Below the pieces are notes generated by a model. The model was not told the origin of the DNA and did no database searches. It saw only the letters and a list, made by a program, of their open reading frames with translations. Positions 1 through 9,491 of a stretch of DNA of 64,000 nucleotides are shown here, in pieces. Location: NCBI GenBank assembly GCA_900317555.1, contig ONHF01000016.1:44941-108940 (forward strand). Direction: 5' to 3'. The stretch comes from an uncultured Lachnospiraceae bacterium (GTDB lineage Bacteria > Bacillota > Clostridia > Lachnospirales > Lachnospiraceae). Positions within the stretch are counted from its first letter, which is position 1, and every line of letters begins with the position of its first letter. The position numbers and the translations under genes are program-made.

Positions 1-401
1 AGGAAACGGTTGGCGGCTGGATCACACTTGCGGAACGCGGCGATTATGCCGCGCTTCTTACAGATACGGCGCGAAAGATGTATTCGGAAGCGTATTATAA
101 GAAGAATAAGAAGATATTTCCGCTCCTCGCGAAGCTGATGAAGCCCGAAGGAGCAGAAAGGTTTCTGATCAATGCCCGTGCGATTCTTTCATTCGATGCA
201 GGGAAAGAGCTGACAAAGATTTCCTGCCCTACGCTGATTCTTGCGGGCAGCGATGACCGTGTGGTCGGTCCGGAAGCTGCCTTCGCGCTTTGTGAGGGAA
301 TTCCCGGCAGCAGGCTGCATGTCTATGAAGGACTTGGGCATGGCGCGTATGAGGAAGCCCGGGACTTTTATGACAGGGTGCTGGAATTTTGTGAAGAGTA
401 G
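1..401 (+). CDS. alpha/beta hydrolase, C-terminal part (gene begins before window)
   Basis: The reading frame is open from base 3 to the TAG at 399-401, so the gene starts upstream of the window. The visible 132 residues match the end of an alpha/beta hydrolase: a strand reading CPTLILAGSDDRVV carries the expected catalytic Asp, and GLGHGAYEE carries the catalytic His that closes the triad. The nucleophile elbow would lie upstream. An internal ATG at 78 lies within conserved helix sequence and is unlikely to be the start. Substrate cannot be inferred. Confidence 0.8.
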   Translation, partial: ETVGGWITLAERGDYAALLTDTARKMYSEAYYKKNKKIFPLLAKLMKPEGAERFLINARAILSFDAGKELTKISCPTLILAGSDDRVVGPEAAFALCEGIPGSRLHVYEGLGHGAYEEARDFYDRVLEFCEE

Positions 402-464
402 GAATGCATCGCGCGGTGGCCGCCCCGCACCCCACCGGAAAATTCATCACCATGGAGATTCAAT

Positions 465-1211
465 ATGAGCCTTTACGCTATCGGCGATCTGCACCTGCAT
501 TATCAGTCTGTACTGAAGTCACAGGCACAACTGCATGACCGCGTTTGGAAAAATCACGAAGAGAAATTTAGAAGAAACTGCGACGCATTGCTGACAGAGG
601 AAGATACGCTTGTCCTCGTCGGCGATCACAGCTGGGGAAAGAAGCTGTCAGAGTGTACGCAGGATTTACAGTATATCAGCGATCTGCCGGGAAGAAAGAT
701 TTTGACGAGGGGAAATCATGACCATTTCTGGGAAGTGAATAAGACCGGACAATTGAACAAGTTGTATAAGCCTGCGCTTACATTTTTGCAGGACAGCTAC
801 GAAAGCTACCGGGATTACGCGCTTGTCGGAACAAAAGGATATACTTTCGAGGGCCCGTTCTATCTTGACCACCGGGGAAGAATCACGGGCTGGGATGAGA
901 AGGAAGAAGAGCACGCAAAGAAACTTGTGGAAAGAGAGCTTGTGCGGCTGCGGAAATCCTTTGATTTAGCGAGGGCAGCCGGATACCGCAAATTTATCAT
1001 GTTTCTGCATTATCCGCCGACTAATATTCTTGAGGAGCGCAGCGGATTTACGGACATGGCGGAAGAGTTCGGCGCGGAGCAGGTAATTTACGCGCACTGT
1101 CATGGAGAAGCGAGATTTCACGACAGCATACAGGGTGAGTTTCGCGGAAGAAATTATCAACTGGTATCGGGCGATTATCTGAAATGGAAGCCCTTTAAGA
1201 TATTGGACTGA
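465..1211 (+). CDS. metallophosphoesterase (calcineurin-like), 248 aa
   Basis: Complete calcineurin-like phosphoesterase. The metal-binding signature is present in order: GDLH at residues 7-10 with a further His at 12, GD at 53-54, GNHD at 83-86, His182 in the FLHYPP segment, and HCH at 211-213. These residues normally hold a two-metal centre that hydrolyses phosphoester bonds. There is no signal peptide or membrane segment, so it should be cytoplasmic. Substrate (phosphoprotein, nucleotide or other phosphoester) is not evident. The start ATG follows a short gap after the hydrolase, and the two may be co-transcribed. Confidence 0.85.
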   Translation: MSLYAIGDLHLHYQSVLKSQAQLHDRVWKNHEEKFRRNCDALLTEEDTLVLVGDHSWGKKLSECTQDLQYISDLPGRKILTRGNHDHFWEVNKTGQLNKLYKPALTFLQDSYESYRDYALVGTKGYTFEGPFYLDHRGRITGWDEKEEEHAKKLVERELVRLRKSFDLARAAGYRKFIMFLHYPPTNILEERSGFTDMAEEFGAEQVIYAHCHGEARFHDSIQGEFRGRNYQLVSGDYLKWKPFKILD

Positions 1212-1605
1212 ATACGGCCTGCCCGGCGCGGCGCGGGGAAATTGAATCAGCGCAGCAGGGCAGGCTTCATGCAATATCGGGCCAGATGTGAAATTTGTCT
1301 TGGAATATCTATGCAAACGAGCAAGGTGCGGGCCGTATTGCCTGAAAATCAGCCAAATCTATGCAATGGCGGCCCGCACAAGAAATTTGTCTTGGAAAAT
1401 CTATGCAAAATGAGGCTGTGGCCCGATATTGCATGAAACGGAACAGCCCGGCTGCCGGGGGGAACAAACTACGCGTCATCGCGGAACAGCCCGGCCACGC
1501 GGCGGAGTAAACCCGCCGCCAGCCACACGGCCCACCCGCCGCCAGCCGCGCGGCAACAGCCCATCCGCCATCCGCCGCAACAGCCACAGCTTGCACCCGC
1601 TCTCA
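1212..1605. other. non-coding spacer with repeat B copy 1 and GC-rich degenerate repeats
   Basis: No gene is supported here. Bases 1266-1437 form a complete repeat B element (listed separately). From about 1438 to 1600 the sequence is very GC-rich, with loosely repeated CAGCCCGGC and CCGCCGCCAGCC motifs. Open frames across it have low-complexity, Pro/Arg-rich translations and are best read as chance. Confidence 0.6.
1266..1437. repeat. repeat B copy 1: 172-bp element with 19-bp perfect terminal inverted repeats
   Basis: The ends TTCATGCAATATCGGGCCA (1266-1284) and its exact reverse complement (1419-1437) form a perfect 19-bp inverted repeat. Inside is a second inverted repeat built on GTGCGGGCCG and CGGCCCGCAC, extended by ATTGC/GCAAT. 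Between the two layers a module reading TTTGTCTTGGAAAATCTATG or close to it occurs twice in direct orientation (from about 1291 and 1385). Three other copies of nearly the same length lie at 13365, 24070 and 35438. No coding capacity. MITE-like transposable element or structured extragenic repeat are both possible. Confidence 0.85.
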
Positions 1606-2850
1606 TCAAAAATGCCTGTGCGCCTCCCGGAACTGCGCCGGCGAAGAGCCGGTCTCATCCTTGAAAACCTTGGAGAAAAAGTTCCGGTTCCCGAAGTGCA
1701 GCTGCTCGGAAATGTCATCAATGCTCATCCTCGTCGTAACGAGCAGATACGAAGCATGTTCAATCCGCGATTTCTTGATGTAGGAGTTGATGCTCATGCC
1801 GGTTTCTGTTTTGAATTTCTTGGAGAGGTAATACCTGCTGTATCCGATCCGGTCCGCCAGCAGATCGATGCCGAGTTTCTCGCAAGGATGCGCGTCGATG
1901 TAATCCGTGCAGGCAACAATCTCCTTTGACCAGGCCGGCCTCCCTTTGTGGTTGTGCACCTGAAACAGAAGATCCTCAAAAAGACAGTGGCAGACCTGCA
2001 TGATCTCTGCGTTTGTCGTGGCAATCGTCAGATTTTTCAGGTAGATGGCCGACTTGGTGTAAGCGGAGTCCGGCGATATGCCGCCCTCAATCGCCGCCTG
2101 TATGCAATGCCCGCAGAAGACCGTCGCATATTGCCTGGCAACAGGAATAGACTCGCCGATGATTGCCTCAAAGAGGTGCAGCGTTGATGAAGCAGACGGA
2201 ATCTTTTCCTTATAATGAATGTCGCCGGTGCGGATATAATTGATGATTCCGGATTCGAACGCGAAAAAGTCGGCATAATTGCCGCGCCTGCCGGAGGAAG
2301 CGTCGTCCGGCTCTTCGAAGCTTTGAAAGGTCATCTCCGAAGCCTTAATATAACGGCCGGTCACGCAGTAATGCAGCATCATTGTGTCCCGGAAGAACTC
2401 CGGTACGGGGATGGTTTTGATCGCCTTCAGGTACCTTATGAACTTGGGCTTCCAGCTTGCCCGGATCTGCGGATTTTTCAGGATATCGGCAATCGTCTCT
2501 TCCATAAGCGGTGACGACAAAACAGGCCCGAGCGTATACAGCAGATCCGCCTCCGCATCTTCATCCTGCTCGTAGATGACGCTCCACATCAGTCCGTACT
2601 TCGTCGTTATGATAAGCGGTCCGGAATTTTCCCGTCCGAACGCGATCGCTTCATCCAGCCTTCCCGACGAACGAAAAAGCGTGTCATAGATCGCGTGTTT
2701 CGCGTTGGTCGTAAGGAGTGTGCCGGAAACGGTATACGTCGAGACAACCATCTGCGTGCCGCATTGGAGAAGATCTGTTAACAGTCCGACGCGCATTGCA
2801 ACTTCGTCAGAGGAGAGCTGCAGGTTTTCGGATTCTTTTTCTTTGTCCAT
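1606..2850 (-). CDS. AraC family transcriptional regulator, 414 aa
   Basis: The C-terminal ~90 residues (from about GIDLLADRIGYSRYYLSKKF to the end) form the two helix-turn-helix motifs of the AraC/XylS DNA-binding domain, including the conserved FGNRNFFSKVFKDETGSSPAQFR stretch. The ~300-residue N-terminal part has no membrane segment and no recognisable cupin. It is presumably a ligand-sensing or dimerisation region. The gene runs in the same direction as, and just downstream of, the D-2-hydroxyacid dehydrogenase, from which it is separated by a short spacer containing a perfect palindrome. It probably controls nearby sugar-related genes, but this is inference. Confidence 0.85.
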   Translation of the reverse strand: MDKEKESENLQLSSDEVAMRVGLLTDLLQCGTQMVVSTYTVSGTLLTTNAKHAIYDTLFRSSGRLDEAIAFGRENSGPLIITTKYGLMWSVIYEQDEDAEADLLYTLGPVLSSPLMEETIADILKNPQIRASWKPKFIRYLKAIKTIPVPEFFRDTMMLHYCVTGRYIKASEMTFQSFEEPDDASSGRRGNYADFFAFESGIINYIRTGDIHYKEKIPSASSTLHLFEAIIGESIPVARQYATVFCGHCIQAAIEGGISPDSAYTKSAIYLKNLTIATTNAEIMQVCHCLFEDLLFQVHNHKGRPAWSKEIVACTDYIDAHPCEKLGIDLLADRIGYSRYYLSKKFKTETGMSINSYIKKSRIEHASYLLVTTRMSIDDISEQLHFGNRNFFSKVFKDETGSSPAQFREAHRHF

Positions 2851-2922
2851 TTCACTTCCTCCATGCAGGAGAAACGGCTGCCGCGCTTTCCTGCAAAGGC
2901 CGCCCGGATTATCGCTCCGGCT

Positions 2923-2958
2923 GCATGGGTTACGCCGCCCGGGCGGCGTAACCCATGC
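2923..2958. repeat. 36-bp perfect palindrome without spacer
   Basis: GCATGGGTTACGCCGCCC at 2923-2940 is followed at once by its exact reverse complement at 2941-2958. It abuts the stop codon of the dehydrogenase (2959-2961, minus strand). No T-run follows on the minus strand, so a classic intrinsic terminator is not clear; an mRNA 3'-end stabilising hairpin or extragenic palindrome is equally likely. Confidence 0.8.
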
Positions 2959-4074
2959 TCAATCTACATAATTCCACTCGGAAGGATCGCTCCAGCCGCG
3001 TTCGCCGAGGTATTTGTCGAGCGGCAGCTTTTCAATCTGTTCTTTGGAAAGTCCGGAATTCGTAAGCTTCGCAAAACCGCTCTTCTGATCGCTGCTGCCG
3101 AAACGGTCCGACTCCTTCAAAACATTCAGCATCGGTTCACCGGCTTCGAAGCGGCGTTTGTTTTCCCGGATAATTTCAATCGAACGCTTCGCCCGGTCCG
3201 GTACCTGCGGCGTTGTATGCGGCGTGATATAAACCTGCTGCATAGTCCAGAGCGGATGACCCTGCGGAAGCGGCTCCTCTTCGAGCACATCCAGACCAGC
3301 GCCGCCGATTTCGCCGCTGCGTAGAGCTTCCAGCAGGGCGTTCGTGTCCACGATGCCGCCACGCGCGATGTTGATAAGGAAGGCGTCTTTCTTCATCTTG
3401 CGGAAAGCTTCCGCGTCAAACATATGATAGGTTTCGTCGGTCAACGCAAGCGTCAGAATGATGAAATCACATTCCGCAAGCAGGGTGTCAATCGAATCCC
3501 CATCGGAACCTGCAAATCTGTGCCGGATGTAATCCATCCCGCGAACAGGAAATTTATCAAAGGCATAAATGTCCATCCCGAACGCGTGCAGGCGCTCCGC
3601 GAGCATCCGTCCGTTATTGCCCATGCCGACGATGCCGGCTTTGCGGCCGTAAAGCCCTTTCCATGTGTTCGAGCCGTCCACACCCCAGTGACCGGCCGCC
3701 TGCGCAGCCAGCAGTTCCTTCGTATGATAGCAGTGCTGCAGCATGAAATAGACCGCATGCTCTGCAAGAACCGGCGCGCTTCTGCCCGCGGCACCGGTGA
3801 CAATGAAATCTTTCGCAAAAACTTCATCCCGCGCGGAACCGTTGAGCCCCGCGTGGTCGCAGGCAACCCATTTGAGCGTGTTTTGCCCGAGAAGACAGTC
3901 GTCGACGTCGCCGAGCAGAATCGCGACATCCGCGTCCCTTGCTTCCTGCGCGAGTTTTTCCTTGTCATAGAAATTTACGTAGACAAAGTCCGCTTCCGGA
4001 AAAACATTCCGCAGCGCATGATAATTTTCCTTGTTATACCAGACAGTAGAGACAACTTTTCTGATTTTCGGCAT
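2959..4074 (-). CDS. D-isomer-specific 2-hydroxyacid dehydrogenase, 371 aa
   Basis: NAD(P)-dependent reduction of 2-keto acids to D-2-hydroxy acids, or the reverse. The Rossmann motif GMGNNG spans residues 150-155, and the family's catalytic Arg (R238 in INIARGG), Glu (E267 in LEEEPLP) and His (H286 in ITPHTTPQ) are all present. About 50-60 residues after the usual end (ending WSDPSEWNYVD) are an extra C-terminal tail not common in this family. The start ATG at 4074 is preceded by a purine-rich AAAGGAT ribosome site on the minus strand. It lies between two AraC regulators and may act on a sugar-derived keto acid. Confidence 0.88.
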   Translation of the reverse strand: MPKIRKVVSTVWYNKENYHALRNVFPEADFVYVNFYDKEKLAQEARDADVAILLGDVDDCLLGQNTLKWVACDHAGLNGSARDEVFAKDFIVTGAAGRSAPVLAEHAVYFMLQHCYHTKELLAAQAAGHWGVDGSNTWKGLYGRKAGIVGMGNNGRMLAERLHAFGMDIYAFDKFPVRGMDYIRHRFAGSDGDSIDTLLAECDFIILTLALTDETYHMFDAEAFRKMKKDAFLINIARGGIVDTNALLEALRSGEIGGAGLDVLEEEPLPQGHPLWTMQQVYITPHTTPQVPDRAKRSIEIIRENKRRFEAGEPMLNVLKESDRFGSSDQKSGFAKLTNSGLSKEQIEKLPLDKYLGERGWSDPSEWNYVD

Positions 4075-4239
4075 TTCGCATCCTTTCCGGCAAGCCCGGA
4101 CAAGCCGGGCAATCCATTAAACTGCAGTACAGTATAGCCGGAAAGGACGCAATATGTTATATGCATATTCAATTCTATATACGCATAATAGATAAACTAA
4201 GTAAAGAAACGAAATGTCGTATAAAAAATATAATATAAA

Positions 4240-5484
4240 CTATTCGCTCCGCAGCGTCTCCCTGCCGCCTTCCAGCATTTTCAGATAGGCTGTCGGCGGC
4301 ATGCCTTTGACTTTTCCGAACAGGCGCGTGAAGTAATTCACATTGTCAAAACCGCACAGAGAGGCAATCTCCGAAATGTTTGTGCGCCCGGTGTTCATCA
4401 GAAAAATTGCGTTCCGGATCTTGCGGGCATGCAGATAGTCCGTCAGCGTTTCTCCGGTTTCTTTATGAAAAAGGCCGGAAAGATAGCCCCGGTTCATGCC
4501 TGTGGCCTGCGCGATGCCGGAAAGGGTGAGCGGCTCGTTTTCATGAATTGAAATATAATTCATGACTTTGCGGATCGCGGGAGAGAAGCCGGCTGTCGAC
4601 TGATTGCGGATGAGCATGCAGTACTGGCGGATGATTTTGCTTTGCAGCTGCAGCCGCTGCATGTCCTGATAGGACACGCAGTTTTCGATCTGCAGATTCA
4701 ACTTGCCGGAGAGTCTGTCAATGTAGTACGGGTGAATGCCGGCTTTGAAGGCAGCGCGCCTGCAAAGCGTGTTGATGATAATGAGATAGTCTTTCGCGTC
4801 CCGGACGGTGCTGCCGCTGCGGCTTCGAAGTCCTGCCCTGCCAAGAAGAGAAAGCTTTCTTTGCGCACTCTCCAGATCGCCACGCTCGACGGCCTCGATC
4901 ATCTCCTGTTCGATATGGTACCGCTGATCCAGTGCCTGCAGCCGTTCCGGAGATTTATCGTCTTCCTCCGGCTGCAGCACCGGACGGACGCCTGTCCCGG
5001 ACTGCAGTGAAATTTCATGGAAGTGAATGCTGGAAGACGGAAAAACAGTCCGGATCGAAGCTCTCAGATACGCTTCCAGCATATAGGCGTCTGTAACAAG
5101 AGGAATGTCTTCAAAGCCGCTGCGCAGGCTGGAGAGCCGGATAGCTGCGCCTTCCAGAGAACGAAAAATCTGAAGGATATCCTTTGTCGTCGGAACGGCG
5201 AGCTGATAAGGCCCAATGAGCAGAAGATGATCCATCCCGGCGTACGTAAGAGCGATGTAATGACACAGAAAATGATCTGTGATCATGACCAGATGGGATT
5301 CGCTTTCAGAGGAAGGCGGGATTTCCGGGAGAAGAGGATCCGGCTGCAGCGAAACGATGCTGCGAAGACCGTAATCCGGAAGCTGCGATTCATGAAGCGA
5401 AAGCGGGCTTTCACATGTGCGTATTCTCAGCTCCTGAAAAAAGCTTTCAAAGAGACTGCTGAGCATACGGATTTGATCTGTCAT
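4240..5484 (-). CDS. AraC family transcriptional regulator, 414 aa
   Basis: C-terminal AraC/XylS domain with two helix-turn-helix units, clear in LSGIAQATGMNRGYLSGLFH and in ISEIASLCGFDNVNYFTRLF, ending in the usual PPTAYL segment. The N-terminal ~310 residues are unlike a cupin and contain no membrane helix. The length and architecture resemble the other 414-aa AraC protein at 1606-2850. It is transcribed divergently from the MFS-GH2-GH43 operon across a ~370-bp gap, so it is the most likely activator of that operon. Confidence 0.86.
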   Translation of the reverse strand: MTDQIRMLSSLFESFFQELRIRTCESPLSLHESQLPDYGLRSIVSLQPDPLLPEIPPSSESESHLVMITDHFLCHYIALTYAGMDHLLLIGPYQLAVPTTKDILQIFRSLEGAAIRLSSLRSGFEDIPLVTDAYMLEAYLRASIRTVFPSSSIHFHEISLQSGTGVRPVLQPEEDDKSPERLQALDQRYHIEQEMIEAVERGDLESAQRKLSLLGRAGLRSRSGSTVRDAKDYLIIINTLCRRAAFKAGIHPYYIDRLSGKLNLQIENCVSYQDMQRLQLQSKIIRQYCMLIRNQSTAGFSPAIRKVMNYISIHENEPLTLSGIAQATGMNRGYLSGLFHKETGETLTDYLHARKIRNAIFLMNTGRTNISEIASLCGFDNVNYFTRLFGKVKGMPPTAYLKMLEGGRETLRSE

Positions 5485-5854
5485 ATCGTTCCTTTCGGGC
5501 GGCAGGGGGCGGCGCCCGTGGTGTGGCGGGGCCGCGCCGCCCCCTGCCGCCTGCTTTCAGTGCGCCGCGCCGTATTGCGCAGCGCCATGCCCGCGCCGTA
5601 TTACGCCACGTGGCCTCCTGCGGCGCTGTCCCGAACCTACATTTCTGATATTCATATATATAAGCACAATGTACAGCAATTTTGAAACAGAAACAATATT
5701 GTGAATAAATATATGTAAATCATGCAGGTATTTAATTCCGCAGACCGCTATCATGATTCCATATTCCGTATTCCGTTTGCAGGGAGACTGCGCGGAAAAC
5801 CGCGCGGCAGGATACTGCAAGGCATTTGTTGAGGGAGGATATTAGGGAGGACAT
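5485..5854. promoter_or_regulatory. divergent intergenic region between AraC regulator and MFS operon
   Basis: The half next to the regulator (about 5500-5635) is GC-rich and contains a loosely repeated CGCGCCGTATT motif. The half next to the MFS gene (about 5640-5760) is AT-rich and likely holds the promoters. I could not assign a convincing -35/-10 pair. The MFS gene has a strong ribosome site (GGGAGG at 5845-5850). Confidence 0.45.
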
Positions 5855-7198
5855 ATGAAATCTGACAGCACAGTTAAAGAAAAATTTCCGCTCGGAAGAT
5901 TCTTCGCGTGGAAGACGAGAGACATTTCACTCGGTTGCATGGTCATTATTCTGGGGTACCTGAGTCTGTACGCCAGCACGGAACTGGGAATCCCGGTCGG
6001 CATCATCGGATCTTTGATGATGGCCAGCAAGATTTTCGACGCGGTCACAGATCTTTTTGCGGGGTACATTATTGATAACACCAACACCCGTTTTGGTAAG
6101 GCAAGACCGTATGAATTTGCGGTGATCGGCGCATGGATCAGCACGGTGGCACTGTTTTCCTGCCCGCCGTCTCTGTCCCTGACGGTCAAGTGCGTCTGGC
6201 TGTTCTGCATGTATACTCTGACTTACTCGATCTTCGCGACGCTGCTGTATGGCTGTCAGCAGGCTTACATTGTGCGGGCGTTCAAGGACCGCGAAACCAT
6301 TATCAAGGTTTCTTCGTTCGGCGGTATTGTCAGTACATTGGGCGCATCCGTCGTTTCGATTTCGTTCCCGATTCTGATTAAAAAGATCGCGGTCACGCCG
6401 GAAGGCTGGAGCCGGCTCGTACTTCTTTACGCGGTGCCGCTTCTGATCCTCGGCATGCTCCGTTTCCTGTTTGTCAAGGAAGTCTACACACCTGGTCAGC
6501 AGAAGGTGCAGGAAAAGACGACGGTCAGACAGATTTTCACGATGTTGAAAAAGAATCCGTATGTATGGGATGTCGGCATTGTCGCAGGTTCTGTCCAGTT
6601 CATTATGGGACTCGGTTCTGCACAGTATTATTTTAAGTTTATTGTCGGCGATATCGGCCAGTACAGCAAGCTGCAGGCCATGACCATCCTGATGCTTGTT
6701 TTTATGTTCGCTTTTCCGAAGATGATCAGGAAGATGAGTGTCGGCAGAGTCGTCATCCTCTGCAGCGCTGTCGGCATCGCGGGATACATCGTCAATTTCT
6801 TCGCGGGCAGCAGTATGGCGATGCTGATGGTGGCTTTTATTGTAACCGGAATCGCGAGTCTGCCCGGCGCGTATCTGCAGGCGCCGATGCTTATGGAATG
6901 CTCTTCGTACAATGAGATGCTGGGCCTGCCGAGAATGGACTCGACTTCCGCGGCAGTCATGAACTTCATGATCAAATTCATGAACGCGCTCGGCGCGGGA
7001 CTGATGGGTCTGCTGCTGCAGGCTTCCGGCTTCATCGCGACAAAATCCGGAGAAGTTGTGACACAGCCGGGCAGCGCGATGCTGATGATCCGGATTCTCT
7101 ACAGCATCGTTCCCGCGGCTGCGCTGTTCGTGGTAATTCTCGCGGCAAAGCATTTTGACGGCCTTGGAAAGAAGCTGAAAGAAAACGGCAAACAATAA
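5855..7198 (+). CDS. MFS sugar transporter of the GPH (glycoside-cation symporter) type, 447 aa
   Basis: About 12 hydrophobic segments, with N-terminal sequence typical of the MelB-like glycoside-pentoside-hexuronide:cation symporters. The early loop contains the family's DAVTDLFAGYIIDNTNTRFGKARPY region, matching the conserved D-x(4)-G-x(3)-D-x(4)-G-x-R/K-RP/ARPY signature. It should import a glycoside or uronide with a cation across the cytoplasmic membrane. It is first gene of an operon with GH2 and GH43 hydrolases, so the cargo is probably their oligosaccharide substrate. Start ATG 5855 has GGGAGG just upstream. Confidence 0.88.
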   Translation: MKSDSTVKEKFPLGRFFAWKTRDISLGCMVIILGYLSLYASTELGIPVGIIGSLMMASKIFDAVTDLFAGYIIDNTNTRFGKARPYEFAVIGAWISTVALFSCPPSLSLTVKCVWLFCMYTLTYSIFATLLYGCQQAYIVRAFKDRETIIKVSSFGGIVSTLGASVVSISFPILIKKIAVTPEGWSRLVLLYAVPLLILGMLRFLFVKEVYTPGQQKVQEKTTVRQIFTMLKKNPYVWDVGIVAGSVQFIMGLGSAQYYFKFIVGDIGQYSKLQAMTILMLVFMFAFPKMIRKMSVGRVVILCSAVGIAGYIVNFFAGSSMAMLMVAFIVTGIASLPGAYLQAPMLMECSSYNEMLGLPRMDSTSAAVMNFMIKFMNALGAGLMGLLLQASGFIATKSGEVVTQPGSAMLMIRILYSIVPAAALFVVILAAKHFDGLGKKLKENGKQ

Positions 7199-7214
7199 CC
7201 GAAGGAGCGAAAAC

Positions 7215-9491
7215 TTGAGAACGACACAGATCATAAACGATAACTGGAAATTCGCCAAAACAGCATCGGTGCCCGCCACCCTGCCGGAAGCCTGGGAAGC
7301 TGTCACACTGCCGCATACGTACAACGCAGTGGACGGTCAGGACGGCGGCAACGATTATTACCGCGGCACGGCTGCTTATGTACGGACTCTTGTAACGCCG
7401 AAGGCGGGCAGTGATCAAGAAATATATCTGGAATTTCGCGGCGCGGCGATGAGCGCGGAGGTTTACCTGAACGGGAAACAGCTCGCAAAACATCAGGGCG
7501 GCTACAGCACGTTCCGTGTTCTGTTAAACGGAGCGCTCCGCCCGGAAGGAGAGGAAAATCTTCTCTGCGTTCTGGTGGACAACTCCGATAATGAAGAAGT
7601 CTACCCGCAGAAGGCAGATTTTACGTTTTATGGAGGAATATACCGCGACGTTGTTTTGATCACGGTGCCTTCCACTCACTTTGCGCTGCGCGAAGACGGC
7701 ACGCCGGGAATCCGGATCACACCGAAGGCAGACCTTGCAAAGCACAGCGCGGATATCCTCGTGGAAACAAAGGTCGAGGGAACCGCGGACGGCGCGAAGG
7801 TAACCATCTCCGCCTGCGGACAGGAGCAGACGGTTCCCGTTGAAAACGGGAGCGCGAAGGCGCTGCTGCATGTGGAAAACGTGCATCTGTGGGACGGCGT
7901 TTCTGATCCGTATTTGTATACGGCAAAGGCGGTTCTTATGGCGGACGGCAAAGAGCCGGATCAGGTCAGCGCAAGGTTCGGCGTCCGGAGTTTCCGGATT
8001 GATCCTTCGGAAGGCTTTTTCTTAAACGGCAGATCCTATCCTCTTCGCGGCGTATCCCGCCATCAGGACAGGCAGGGCGCCGGAAACGCGCTGACGCCCG
8101 CCATGATGCAGGAAGACATGGAAGTCATAAAAGACATCGGCGCCAACACGCTGCGGCTTGCGCATTATCAGCACGCGCAGGAATTCTACGACCTTTGCGA
8201 TGAAAACGGCATCATTGTCTGGGCGGAGATCCCGTTCATCACAAAATTCATGCCGGGAGGCAGACAAAACACGATCAGCCAGATGCGGGAGCTGATCACG
8301 CAGTCCTATAATCATCCCTCAATCATCTGCTGGGGACTTTCCAATGAAATTACGGCCAGCAGCCAGGTTACGGAAGAACTCATGGACAATCACAGGGAGC
8401 TGAATGAACTCTGCCACAGCCTCGACAGCACGAGACCGACTGCCATGGCGCACGCGTTCATGCTCGAGAAAGACAGTCCGCTAATTCCGGTAGCGGATAT
8501 TGCAGGCTACAATCTGTACTTCGGCTGGTATCTGGGCGAACTGGAACAGAATGACCGATTCTTTGATGAATATCACAAACTGTTCCCGGACCGCGTCATA
8601 GGCTTTACCGAGTACGGCGCGGACGCGAATATCAGCTTCCATGCAGAGCATCCCGTGCAGGGCGACTACAGCGAGGAATATCAGTGCGTCTACCATGAGC
8701 ACATCGCGAAGATGATCGAAGAGCGGCCGTATCTGTGGGCGACTTATGTCTGGAACCTCTTCGATTTTGCCGCGGACGGCAGAGATGAAGGCGGCAAGCA
8801 CGGGCAGAACCAGAAAGGACTCGTGGAGTTTGATCACAAGACGCGCAAGGACGCGTTCTATCTGTACAAGGCGCTCTGGAGCAGCGAGCCGTTCGTTCAT
8901 ATCTGCGGCAGACGTTTTGTAAACCGCACGGGCGACAAGACGCTGGTCCGCGTTTACTCAAACCTGTCCGGGGTAACGCTGTATGACGGAGATGTTGTTT
9001 TGGCGCGGCAAAACAACACCGACTGCAGCCAGGAAGGCGTTTACCTGTTCGAGGTTCCGCTTACGGGTGAGATGCATCTTCGCGCGGAAGCGGGAGAAGG
9101 CGCACAGGCAGTCAGTGATGAAATCCTGATCCGCCATGTGGAACAGGCCGATGCTTCCTATCAGTTCGGTAAAATAGGAGAGGTTGTCAACTGGTTTGAC
9201 AAGATCACTGGGAATCCGGACTACTACTCTGTACATGATACGCTGGGGACGCTCATGCAGAATCCGGCGACCGGCGCGGTTGTCGGACAGATCATGCAGA
9301 AAGCGAGAGGAAGCCGCGGCGATGTCGCAAAGAGCACCGAAGGCAACAAAGCGCTGCAGCAGATGCTGGCCGGTATGAAGTTTGAAAGTCTTCTGCTGAA
9401 AGCCGGGGGCAACGTAATTTCAAAGGAAATGATCCGGAACATCAATGAAACGCTGCAGAAAGTGCCGAAGAATAAGGACGGTGCGAAATGA
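7215..9491 (+). CDS. glycoside hydrolase family 2, 758 aa, with extra C-terminal domain
   Basis: Starts with TTG at 7215 after AAGGAGCG. Residues 1-150 are the jelly-roll sugar-binding domain, about 150-260 the immunoglobulin-like domain, and 265-560 the TIM barrel. The acid/base Glu is E378 (GLSNEI) and the nucleophile is E466 (GFTEYGAD), as in beta-galactosidases and beta-glucuronidases. Residues from about 655 to the end form an extra helical domain with NPATGAVVGQIMQKARGSRG that is not part of the catalytic core. No signal peptide, so it acts in the cytoplasm on imported sugar. The stop overlaps the next start by four bases (ATGA). Confidence 0.9.
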   Translation: MRTTQIINDNWKFAKTASVPATLPEAWEAVTLPHTYNAVDGQDGGNDYYRGTAAYVRTLVTPKAGSDQEIYLEFRGAAMSAEVYLNGKQLAKHQGGYSTFRVLLNGALRPEGEENLLCVLVDNSDNEEVYPQKADFTFYGGIYRDVVLITVPSTHFALREDGTPGIRITPKADLAKHSADILVETKVEGTADGAKVTISACGQEQTVPVENGSAKALLHVENVHLWDGVSDPYLYTAKAVLMADGKEPDQVSARFGVRSFRIDPSEGFFLNGRSYPLRGVSRHQDRQGAGNALTPAMMQEDMEVIKDIGANTLRLAHYQHAQEFYDLCDENGIIVWAEIPFITKFMPGGRQNTISQMRELITQSYNHPSIICWGLSNEITASSQVTEELMDNHRELNELCHSLDSTRPTAMAHAFMLEKDSPLIPVADIAGYNLYFGWYLGELEQNDRFFDEYHKLFPDRVIGFTEYGADANISFHAEHPVQGDYSEEYQCVYHEHIAKMIEERPYLWATYVWNLFDFAADGRDEGGKHGQNQKGLVEFDHKTRKDAFYLYKALWSSEPFVHICGRRFVNRTGDKTLVRVYSNLSGVTLYDGDVVLARQNNTDCSQEGVYLFEVPLTGEMHLRAEAGEGAQAVSDEILIRHVEQADASYQFGKIGEVVNWFDKITGNPDYYSVHDTLGTLMQNPATGAVVGQIMQKARGSRGDVAKSTEGNKALQQMLAGMKFESLLLKAGGNVISKEMIRNINETLQKVPKNKDGAK

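Noticed and set aside
1438-1929. 166-codon plus-strand frame
   Set aside because: It is GC-rich filler that then runs antisense to the AraC gene, with no ribosome site or domain.
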